Assembly (NCBI RefSeq): GCF_020829685.1
Contig: NZ_JAIVFR010000380.1
Coordinates: 1-6,501, forward strand
Direction of reading: 5' to 3'
Length of the DNA: 6,501 bases
Source: Nostoc sp. CHAB 5715
Lineage (GTDB): Bacteria > Cyanobacteriota > Cyanobacteriia > Cyanobacteriales > Nostocaceae
A program made the position numbers and the translations under genes. Shown here one piece after another: positions 1-4,561 of this stretch. Every line of letters starts with the position of its first letter. The first letter of the stretch is position 1. Under the pieces are notes generated by a model. It had not been told where the DNA came from and made no database searches. It saw only the letters and a program-made list of their open reading frames with translations.

Positions 1-54
1 ACAAGCAAATCTCCATGCCTGATTTTAAGAACTAGCAATTTTCAATTTAAATTC

Positions 55-125
55 ATTAGGACTTACGCAAAAATTACTAAAAATCTTAATTTATCGAACC
101 GCCAAGACGCCAAGAGCGCCAAGAA
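55..125. repeat. Dispersed cyanobacterial repeat fragment (MITE-like end)
   Basis: Bases 55-69 read ATTAGGACTTACGCA, a motif I recognise as recurrent at the ends of small dispersed elements in Nostoc-type genomes. At 101-125 there are three imperfect tandem copies of GCCAAGA-type units (starting at 101, 109 and 118), another motif often found between cyanobacterial genes. No matching inverted copy of the first motif is visible in the window, so only one end, or a degraded element, is present. No gene is seen in bases 1-178. Identification rests on pattern memory, not on a search. Confidence 0.5.
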
Positions 126-178
126 TAGAGAGTTACTCATTTAGTGCAGCTTCACATTAAATTGGTATAACTCTTCTC

Positions 179-541
179 TTATGCCCAATCCCGGTAAACA
201 GAAAGTTCATCTACCCTCATTTCAAAAGGTACGCCTTGACTTTCTGGCGGACAAACACGGATTTTAGCACTGCTGACAATTCCATATAGTAATGTCCCCA
301 TTGGCACGATTTTTTGCAAAACACGCCAATTAGTAACTTGATCGGGACATTCAATTACCAATGTTAGAGCATTGGCATGAGTTGTGACATACCACCGACA
401 ATTAGATAGAAGATTTTGAATCGTGCGATCGCAAGCGTCATAAAAGTATCTACTAATAGAATACTCTAGTTGTTGCCGCAGTATAATATCGGCAGATGTC
501 GGTTGTATTGGATGTGAGTCATCACCATTTAAGTAATACAT
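179..541 (-). CDS. Hypothetical protein, 120 aa
   Basis: I do not recognise this protein family. The frame is open from an ATG at 541 to a TAA at 179. It starts 30 bases after the stop of the nitroreductase gene on the same strand, so it is probably the last gene of that transcript. The ribosome site is weak (purine-rich GAGAGA about 15 bases upstream). The protein looks soluble, with no signal peptide or membrane segment. A likely helix lies around residues 17-46 (rich in Arg, Gln and Tyr). Alternating hydrophobic strands follow at about 48-63 and 80-97, then an acidic tail ending in RDWA. Cysteines at about 37, 48, 65 and 97 are not arranged as a metal site. A HIP1 octamer lies inside the gene. 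The gene is probably real given its length, position and protein-like composition; its function is unknown. Confidence 0.72.
   Translation of the reverse strand: MYYLNGDDSHPIQPTSADIILRQQLEYSISRYFYDACDRTIQNLLSNCRWYVTTHANALTLVIECPDQVTNWRVLQKIVPMGTLLYGIVSSAKIRVCPPESQGVPFEMRVDELSVYRDWA
425..432. repeat. HIP1 octamer GCGATCGC
   Basis: This is a perfect copy of the palindrome that is highly over-represented in many cyanobacterial genomes. It lies inside the 120-aa hypothetical gene and supports the cyanobacterial assignment. Confidence 0.9.
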
Positions 542-571
542 CTTTCTAGCTATCTCTCTTTAATTTCCTGC

Positions 572-1858
572 TTATCTTCCAATCACCATTCCATAAAGTA
601 CATCTTTATTTGTTTCTAATAATTCTTGGGTTTCATCATCATAATAAGCACCAATACCACTACACCCAATTCCCAAATAATTACTAGTTAAATAAAGTCG
701 CTGTCCAATAAAACCAGCTATTTGCATAGCAGTTTGATAGTTTAAATAATCTGACACAAAAAATAAAGTTACAGCGCCATCTCTAGCAATAGCCTGATTA
801 ATACATAAGTAACCTGTCTTTTCACTAAAATTACCCGTCTTAACCAGATGTGTACCTCTATATAACCCAGGTGTCATTCCTTCTACTCGATGCACCACTG
901 AGTAAATTTCTATTTGCTCATAATTTTCTGTCGGTATTGACTGCTGAAGTTGTTGCACTACATATAAATAATCTTCTTGAGAAATAGATTCTTTCCGGAA
1001 ACGTCTAATAGAACGTCTATTCCAAACAACTTGATAAAATTTATCCTTGTCGAAGTTAAATTGAGGATACTCTAATTTCTGCTGACGACTCTTTTGTAGA
1101 GTAGTTGCTTGATAAGCATCTTCAATAAATTGATTGGATTCAAAATAATCAGTACCAGAGACAAAAGGAACTTTCAACCTTAAACGTCTGATTTTCTTGT
1201 CTTGTAGTTCTCCTGACACCGCACAACTAGTAATAAACTCCTTATTCTCAAATCCCAAATCTGAATTGAGTGCAAGTTTATCAAAGTCAAAAACTAGTTG
1301 TATATCTTTTTCATGGAGATAAGCTGAAGCTGCAACTGCACCTAAATGGTGTCCGCTATCTAAGAAGCAATATCTCATGCTCCTGTTTTGATATTTCCAG
1401 CTAGACCTATAATAAACACAACTAATTAAAAAGATGAAACCGTTGATACTTTTTCCTGGTATAATATAACTCTCTAACCCATCATCAATTAATTCATAGA
1501 TGAGAGTTAGACAATTATTCTCAACTTCTAGATGGTATATACCATCTACCATTCCCTCAATCTCGCGAACCTGTACGTAAACTTCCGTAGGATACAGAGC
1601 GCCTGCTGATGGATTCACCCGCAGTTTTAATGGGCCATCTTTATATACTTTTTCCAGTGTTATCGCACTGGTTAAGTAGATAAAAGAATGAACAGAATTA
1701 TTGAGATTTAATTTCACTCTCCGATAAAACTTGGGATAAACTTTAAATGAAGATGGCTGTGTTGAAGCATCTACATAATTTGGATCGAGTTGTACCGATA
1801 AGTAGGAATGCTTGGTAGCGTCATGATAAGCTTTGCCCCATATCTGACTTTGTGGCAT
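572..1858 (-). CDS. SagB/ThcOx-family tandem nitroreductase-like dehydrogenase
   Basis: This 428-aa protein is predicted to be a cytoplasmic FMN-dependent oxidoreductase of the SagB/ThcOx branch of the nitroreductase fold. Two nitroreductase-like halves are visible. The N-terminal half starts with the family-typical HDATKHSYLSVQ segment (12-23). It carries VNPSAGALYPTEVYV at 81-95, the characteristic SagB-type motif, and RYCFLDSGHHLGA at 162-174. The C-terminal half has NRRSIRRF at 280-287, a typical flavin-phosphate-binding start, then QRLYLTSNYLGIGCSGIG at 386-403 and the closing YGMVIG. SagB enzymes oxidise azoline rings in some peptide natural products, but no YcaO, cyclodehydratase or precursor peptide is seen here, so the substrate is unknown. 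The ATG at 1858 is supported by AAGGA nine bases upstream. That start lies inside the ankyrin gene, giving a 38-bp overlap and probable translational coupling. The next gene follows after 30 bases. Confidence 0.88.
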   Translation of the reverse strand: MPQSQIWGKAYHDATKHSYLSVQLDPNYVDASTQPSSFKVYPKFYRRVKLNLNNSVHSFIYLTSAITLEKVYKDGPLKLRVNPSAGALYPTEVYVQVREIEGMVDGIYHLEVENNCLTLIYELIDDGLESYIIPGKSINGFIFLISCVYYRSSWKYQNRSMRYCFLDSGHHLGAVAASAYLHEKDIQLVFDFDKLALNSDLGFENKEFITSCAVSGELQDKKIRRLRLKVPFVSGTDYFESNQFIEDAYQATTLQKSRQQKLEYPQFNFDKDKFYQVVWNRRSIRRFRKESISQEDYLYVVQQLQQSIPTENYEQIEIYSVVHRVEGMTPGLYRGTHLVKTGNFSEKTGYLCINQAIARDGAVTLFFVSDYLNYQTAMQIAGFIGQRLYLTSNYLGIGCSGIGAYYDDETQELLETNKDVLYGMVIGR

Positions 1859-2309
1859 TTTTAAGTATCCTTAAAACTTCTGCGTTGCTGGCAAAATCGA
1901 TAGCTTTATAGTCGTCTAAGTTTTTTAAATATAAGTTAGGATGATGTTCTAAAAGTAACTTAACGACTTCTGTCTTTCCGGCTGAAGCTGCATACATTAA
2001 AACAGTTGCACCGTTATCATTTTGGTTGTCGATGTTAATGTTTTCAGCTAACAGTAAATTAATTAAATCGTAATGATTACCAAAACAAGCAAACCACAAA
2101 GCATTGTTGCGATCGCTATTTCTAGCATTGATATCCGCACCTGCATCAATCAGTTCTTTAACGACTGAATACACTCCCTCTCTCGTAGCTTTCATCAAAG
2201 CTGTATCGCCATTTTCACCTAGCTGGTTTAAATCCCCAGAACTATAGCCTTTCGCTATTAACCATTGGATTGTTGTTTCACTCAAATCTTGGCTGCTTAC
2301 TTGACTCAT
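1821..2309 (-). CDS. Ankyrin-repeat protein, 162 aa
   Basis: This small soluble protein is built almost wholly of ankyrin repeats, which usually mediate protein binding. Residues 1-32 are a helical lead-in. Repeats follow at about 34-65 (NGDTALMKATREG... then IDAGADINARN), 66-98 (NNALWFACFGNH... then NINIDNQN) and 99-130 (NGATVLMYAASAGKTEVVKLL). A shortened last repeat or cap lies at 131-150. No signal peptide or membrane segment is seen. It is the first gene of a minus-strand trio, and its last 38 bp overlap the start of the SagB-like gene in another frame. This suggests that the two proteins are made together, and possibly that the ankyrin protein is a partner of the enzyme (inference). The ATG at 2309 has only a weak upstream purine stretch (AAAGAA). 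The partner and role are unknown. Confidence 0.88.
   Translation of the reverse strand: MSQVSSQDLSETTIQWLIAKGYSSGDLNQLGENGDTALMKATREGVYSVVKELIDAGADINARNSDRNNALWFACFGNHYDLINLLLAENINIDNQNDNGATVLMYAASAGKTEVVKLLLEHHPNLYLKNLDDYKAIDFASNAEVLRILKNATKSDMGQSLS
2109..2116. repeat. HIP1 octamer GCGATCGC
   Basis: This is a second perfect HIP1 palindrome, inside the ankyrin-repeat gene at the join of its first and second repeats. Confidence 0.9.
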
Positions 2310-2349
2310 AATTGTTCTTTAAGTGTCACAAAAGTAAGTATTTTTCAAG

Positions 2350-2395
2350 TAAGTTTATGCTTGATAAACTTAATGGTGGGCATTACCCACCATTA
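2350..2395. promoter_or_regulatory. Two adjoining perfect hairpins upstream of the ankyrin operon
   Basis: Hairpin A has 9-bp arms, TAAGTTTAT (2350-2358) and ATAAACTTA (2364-2372), with loop GCTTG. Hairpin B has 10-bp arms, TAATGGTGGG (2371-2380) and CCCACCATTA (2386-2395), with loop CATTA. They share two bases, so the two stems cannot both be fully formed. Hairpin B is followed on the plus strand by TTTT, but no plus-strand gene ends before it. A leader-RNA structure in the ankyrin operon 5' region or a dispersed palindromic repeat is more likely than a terminator. The structure is seen directly; the function is not known. Confidence 0.5.
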
Positions 2396-2432
2396 TTTTA
2401 AGATGCTATACGAGTAACTAAAGTCTAGTAGT

Positions 2433-2472
2433 TTACCAAAGCAACTTTGCTAGATATTCAAAAGTTTGGTAA
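2433..2472. promoter_or_regulatory. Bulged stem-loop in the divergent region
   Basis: The outer arms TTACCAAA (2433-2440) and TTTGGTAA (2465-2472) are perfectly complementary. An inner pair, CTTT (2445-2448) with AAAG (2461-2464), extends the stem after a 4-base bulge, giving 12 pairs and a 12-base loop. It lies about 125-165 bases upstream of the ankyrin start codon and is followed by an A/T-rich run. It could form in a leader RNA or bind a regulator; no known motif is recognised. Confidence 0.35.
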
Positions 2473-2573
2473 GACAAAAATATTTTTCTCCACTCTCGAT
2501 TTTCTGCCCTCACCTAGCAATTATGGGTTGGTCAAGTACTAAGTTAACTAGCAACAATTTAGCTTAGTTATAT

Positions 2574-2590
2574 ATTATCACTATGATAAT
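2574..2590. promoter_or_regulatory. Operator-like 17-bp dyad
   Basis: ATTATCA (2574-2580) and TGATAAT (2584-2590) form perfect 7-bp inverted arms around CTA, near the middle of the divergent gap. The spacing and symmetry suit a dimeric DNA-binding protein. The half-sites resemble those of Fur-family boxes (TGATAAT and ATTATCA), but their order is reversed relative to the usual 7-1-7 box. It is therefore only a candidate operator. Confidence 0.35.
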
Positions 2591-2908
2591 TTTGAATTAT
2601 AAATCATTTATAAAGATTCCCAGATATATCTAATAAAAAATATTGAGATACAATTAAAATGCAGAAAATTCTACAATGTTATTTCACAATCTAGACTAAT
2701 AGCAGATAGAATTTTTGCGTAGAGATTCACTAGTGCATTGTTGCAAAAGTTTGTCTAGCTTTAACAATTTGCTCAAGCTCATTGTCTTGCTCAAATTTGA
2801 TGTCAAGTTTCTATTAAATCTTGTGTTTAATAAAACAGAGATATTATGCTGAAGTTGCCTTTATATGTCTGGCACTTATTAAGAAATCTCAAATGTTTTC
2901 CTTTTTCA

Positions 2909-2948
2909 AGCAAAATTTGCTAGTTTATTTAAGTAAAAACAAGTAAAA
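2909..2948 (+). promoter_or_regulatory. Candidate mop upstream control segment
   Basis: The 13-bp near-palindrome AGCAAAATTTGCT (2909-2921) has 6-bp arms around one base. It is followed by a direct repeat AAGTAAAA at 2931 and 2941, a spacing of one helical turn, ending 12 bases before the mop ATG. No clear Shine-Dalgarno precedes the ATG. The ModE consensus was not found. The structure is visible; a control role is inferred from position only. Confidence 0.3.
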
Positions 2949-2960
2949 CACAGACGAAAA

Positions 2961-3170
2961 ATGAAAATTAGCGCTCGTAATTCTCTCAAAGGTACTGTAA
3001 AAAAAGTTGTGCCTGGTACAGTTAATACTGAGATAACTTTGGAAGTGGCACCAGGAGTAGAGTTAGTGTCAATAATCACAAAATCATCAGCAGAAAAACT
3101 GGGACTTGCAGAAGGTAAGGAGGCTTATGCCGTGATTAAATCATCAGATGTGATAGTTGCTGTTGATTAA
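2961..3170 (+). CDS. mop: Molbindin (single TOBE/Mop-domain molybdate-binding protein)
   Basis: This 69-aa protein is one complete Mop/TOBE domain. It opens with MKISARNSLKGTVKKVVPG, the family signature (SARN-x-LKG-x-V) at residues 1-19. The family-typical V-x-T-E-I-T-L-E-V strand follows at 21-29, then IITKSSAEKLGLAEG (39-53) and the closing AVIKSSDVIVAVD. Molbindins assemble into oligomers that bind molybdate or tungstate at subunit interfaces and act in cytoplasmic molybdenum storage or homeostasis. The length matches single-domain molbindins. The ATG at 2961 is the natural start because the conserved motif begins at once, although the ribosome site is weak. The gene is transcribed toward fdxH and away from the ankyrin operon. 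Its position beside the nif accessory genes suggests that it buffers molybdenum for FeMo-cofactor synthesis (inference). Confidence 0.93.
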   Translation: MKISARNSLKGTVKKVVPGTVNTEITLEVAPGVELVSIITKSSAEKLGLAEGKEAYAVIKSSDVIVAVD

Positions 3171-3217
3171 AAAATATAGCATCCTAAATGAGATTGTGAA
3201 AATTTTGTTATGGTCGT

Positions 3218-3274
3218 CCTTAGTCATTTGTCCTTGGTCATTTGTGATTACAAAGGACAAATAACTAATGACTA
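3218..3274. repeat. Heptamer (STRR-type) inverted repeat downstream of mop
   Basis: Four in-phase heptamers (CCTTAGT, CATTTGT, CCTTGGT, CATTTGT) lie at 3218-3245 and face a complementary segment. ATTTGTCCTT (3226-3235) pairs perfectly with AAGGACAAAT (3253-3262), and TAGTCA (3221-3226) could pair with TGACTA (3269-3274). This matches the architecture of the arrays at 4414-4561 and 5882-6001. It lies 48 bases after the mop stop, so it may act as a transcript end or stabiliser, though no T-run follows directly. Confidence 0.75.
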
Positions 3275-3396
3275 TCAATATCAGTTTTGTCAAGATTTTT
3301 TCATCCTGGCTTTTACAGAAGGTGACTATTCCTCGCGCTCCCGTTATTAATAATTCTAATGAACAGCCAGTCACGGTAAATGGGGAAAACATTTGA
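3268..3396 (+). CDS. Possible 42-aa small ORF after mop
   Basis: An ATG at 3268 opens a 42-codon frame ending in TGA at 3396, on the same strand as mop and 97 bases downstream of it. AAAGGA at 3252-3257 sits ten bases before the ATG and would serve as a ribosome site, but it belongs to the heptamer repeat. The predicted peptide begins MTINISFVKIFSSWLLQK, an amphipathic or weakly hydrophobic start, and continues with a polar segment ending in TVNGENI. I recognise no family. It may be chance, a decayed gene end, or a genuine small protein. The opposite-strand frame here is less convincing. Confidence 0.22.
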   Translation: MTINISFVKIFSSWLLQKVTIPRAPVINNSNEQPVTVNGENI

Positions 3397-3437
3397 ATTA
3401 TAAATTAGGAATTGTGAAGGGAAGAAGGAAGTAGATT

Positions 3438-3458
3438 TTCATCCTTCATCCTTCATTT
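3438..3458. repeat. Short heptamer repeat TTCATCC
   Basis: Two perfect TTCATCC units and one TTCATTT lie in tandem just before the convergent terminator hairpin. A purine-rich stretch (GAAGGGAAGAAGGAAG) at 3416-3431 could pair loosely with it. This is another STRR-like array, of a different unit from the GTCATTT type. Confidence 0.5.
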
Positions 3459-3462
3459 TTTA

Positions 3463-3488
3463 TTTGGTTGCTGCCTTTAGCAACCAAA
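3463..3488. terminator. Convergent hairpin between mop region and fdxH
   Basis: TTTGGTTGCT (3463-3472) and AGCAACCAAA (3479-3488) form a perfect 10-bp stem with a six-base loop. It starts nine bases after the fdxH stop codon and lies downstream of the plus-strand mop region, so it is well placed to end transcripts from both sides. Neither strand has a strong U-tract right after the stem, so it is not a textbook intrinsic terminator. The stem is certain; the function is inferred from position. Confidence 0.65.
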
Positions 3489-3496
3489 GTAATAGT

Positions 3497-3796
3497 TTAA
3501 ACGAGATATGCTTCTTGATGAGTTTTAATTGTGCAATTAGAACGAGGATAAGTTACACAAAGTAGAGCGTATCCTTTAGAAACTTGATCGTCATCTAAAA
3601 AGTTTTGATCATCTTGATTAACTTCACCTTCGACAACCTTGCCAACACAGCTAGAGCAAGAACGTGCGTGACAAGAAAAGGGCAATTCAATACCATTTTC
3701 TTCTGCTGCTTCTAAGATGGTAGTCTCTTCGTCAACTTCAATTGTGGTGTCGAGTTCTTCTTTTTTGTTGATTAATCTAACTTGGTAGGTAGCCAT
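3497..3796 (-). CDS. fdxH: Heterocyst-type [2Fe-2S] ferredoxin FdxH
   Basis: This 99-aa plant-type ferredoxin is the form that carries electrons to nitrogenase reductase in heterocysts. Cluster ligands are Cys42, Cys47, Cys50 and Cys80, in the C-x4-C-x2-C...C order. The paired lysines at 11-12 (10-11 in the mature protein), reported as important for nitrogenase interaction in Anabaena FdxH, are present. The segment [16 protein letters not shown] near the end is very close to the Anabaena protein as I remember it, and the length agrees. One oddity is that the loop reads CHARSC where FdxH normally has CHSGSC, so Arg45 (codon CGT) replaces the usual glycine. The ATG at 3796 has a strong GAGGAGA eight bases upstream. 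The gap to hesB is 228 bp, long enough for a separate promoter, and a hairpin follows the stop. Confidence 0.96.
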   Translation of the reverse strand: MATYQVRLINKKEELDTTIEVDEETTILEAAEENGIELPFSCHARSCSSCVGKVVEGEVNQDDQNFLDDDQVSKGYALLCVTYPRSNCTIKTHQEAYLV

Positions 3797-3925
3797 TTTC
3801 AGATTCTCCTCAAACGTTATATAGTTGGTCTAATTTCCGAAGTTTTTGAGCAACCTATCCTACTTTTTGCTTCCTTTCTTCTTACAGAGATGCTAAGTTT
3901 AATCAGCTTCTCTATAGGGGTAAGG

Positions 3926-3966
3926 GATGCAACACGAACTAGAAGCTACCTCAAGGGCATTGAAAC
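3926..3966 (+). other. Lone CRISPR-repeat-like segment upstream of fdxH
   Basis: This 41-base stretch starts GATGCAACACGAAC and ends AAGGGCATTGAAAC. GCAAC near the start and ATTGAAAC at the end are hallmark ends of many cyanobacterial CRISPR repeats. The last 37 bases (3930-3966) also match the usual repeat length. There is no second copy, spacer or cas gene in the window, and internal symmetry is poor. It is therefore not an array, but perhaps a relic repeat or a look-alike. The surrounding gap (3797-4024) holds no convincing gene. Confidence 0.35.
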
Positions 3967-4024
3967 TCTGCGGAGTGCGTCTATGGGAAACCTCTACAAT
4001 TGACTTGGCACTAACGGAATGATG

Positions 4025-4396
4025 TTAGCTACAAGGTACACCAGTAGGTGTACAGTCGCCTGTTTTGAAGGACTTTCCACAACCGCAGGTATCAGTTGCA
4101 TTGGGGTTGATGAATTTAAAACCGCTTTCCATCACTCCCTCAACGAAGTCAACGATAACTCCGTCTAACAACGGCGCACTTTTGGCATCAACGTAAACCA
4201 GTACTTTGCCTTGCTGACTTACCAAATCATCTGGTTGGGGCTTGCTGGTGATATCGATCGCATATTCATAGCCACTGCAACCACCATCTTTTACAGAGAT
4301 GCGGACACCTTTAGTTGCGCCATCAGCGTCAGGTGCGGAACCTTTGAGGAATGCCCGCAGATGAAATTCTGCTTTTTCTGATAAAATAACGGCCAT
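4025..4396 (-). CDS. hesB: HesB, A-type iron-sulfur cluster carrier
   Basis: This 123-aa member of the HesB/IscA/ErpA family accepts or delivers Fe-S clusters during nitrogenase maturation. The three family cysteines are present: Cys40 in DGGCSGYEY, and Cys104 and Cys106 in TCGCGKSF. The tail GDCTPTGVPCS adds two more cysteines (115 and 122) beyond the core fold. I place the start at the ATG at 4396, giving MAVILSEKAE, because AGGAG lies five bases upstream. The frame is open further to an ATG at 4423, but those nine codons (MTKDKSGDL) come from the heptamer repeat. A perfect hairpin (GTACACC/GGTGTAC, 4036-4053) overlaps the last codons. The gene lies between hesA and fdxH, as in the Anabaena nif cluster. 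Confidence 0.93.
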   Translation of the reverse strand: MAVILSEKAEFHLRAFLKGSAPDADGATKGVRISVKDGGCSGYEYAIDITSKPQPDDLVSQQGKVLVYVDAKSAPLLDGVIVDFVEGVMESGFKFINPNATDTCGCGKSFKTGDCTPTGVPCS

Positions 4397-4413
4397 TAAA
4401 TCTCCTGATTTGT

Positions 4414-4561
4414 CTTTTGTCATTTGTCCTTCGTCATTCGTCCTTTGTCCTTTGTCATTTGTTCTTTGTCAGTTGTCTTTTGCTAATGACCAATACTTCT
4501 CTACGAGAGGCTGCGCCAACGACTACGCTCAGTACTGACCAATGACCAATGACTAATGACT
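4414..4561. repeat. Inverted heptamer arrays (STRR) between hesA and hesB
   Basis: The left arm is ten in-phase heptamers (CTTTTGT, CATTTGT, CCTTTGT and variants) at 4414-4483. The right arm is TAATGAC- and AATGACY-type units at 4484-4493 and 4536-4561, complementary to the CATT-type units. The array occupies the whole hesA-hesB gap and runs into the hesA stop codon and the possible upstream start of hesB. A 42-bp unrelated piece interrupts the right arm. Confidence 0.88.
4494..4535. repeat. 42-bp element nested in the heptamer array
   Basis: Removing these bases joins CAA (4491-4493) to TGACC (4536-4540) and restores the CAATGACC phase of the array. The piece begins and ends with TAC. It contains CTCTACGAGAG (4499-4509) followed by GCTGCGCCAACG, resembling the small palindromic repeats scattered through Nostoc-type genomes. 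It looks like an insertion with a possible 3-bp target duplication. Confidence 0.55.

Larger units (their letters stand above)
2310..2960. other. AT-rich divergent intergenic region, 651 bp
   Basis: This is the gap between the divergently transcribed ankyrin operon (minus) and mop (plus). I find no convincing gene or RNA gene in it. It is strongly AT-rich and holds several inverted repeats, listed separately. It also has an 8-bp direct repeat TTGCTCAA at 2769 and 2787 (18-bp period), AAGTAAGT at 2332 and 2347 (15-bp period), and the 12-bp palindrome AAAAATATTTTT at 2476-2487. I scanned for the NtcA consensus GTA-N8-TAC and found no exact match. Promoters for both flanking genes should lie here, but none can be named with confidence. 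Confidence 0.6.

Noticed and set aside
572..1858. Ribosomally made peptide (azole/azoline) biosynthetic cluster
   Set aside because: The SagB-like enzyme alone suggests it, but no cyclodehydratase, YcaO protein, transporter or precursor peptide is encoded in the window.
2371..2399. Intrinsic terminator of a plus-strand transcript
   Set aside because: The stem followed by TTTT looks right, but no plus-strand gene precedes it; both neighbours read away from it.
2310..2960. NtcA-binding site
   Set aside because: Every GTA in the gap was checked for TAC eight bases later; none matched, so no NtcA-type promoter is claimed.
3144..3392. Minus-strand open frame of 82 codons overlapping the mop end
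   Set aside because: It overlaps mop, runs through the heptamer repeat, lacks a clear ribosome site, and its translation resembles no family.
3926..3966. CRISPR array
   Set aside because: Only one repeat-like unit is present, with no spacer-repeat periodicity and no cas gene, so it is listed only as a look-alike.
3782..4003. Plus-strand open frame of 73 codons opposite fdxH's upstream region
   Set aside because: It starts inside fdxH on the other strand, and its C-terminal half is a translation of the CRISPR-repeat-like segment and a small dispersed palindrome. It is probably a chance frame.
4423..4425. Upstream ATG at 4423 as the start of hesB
   Set aside because: The added codons come from the repeat, and the ATG at 4396 has a well-spaced AGGAG site and gives the usual HesB start.
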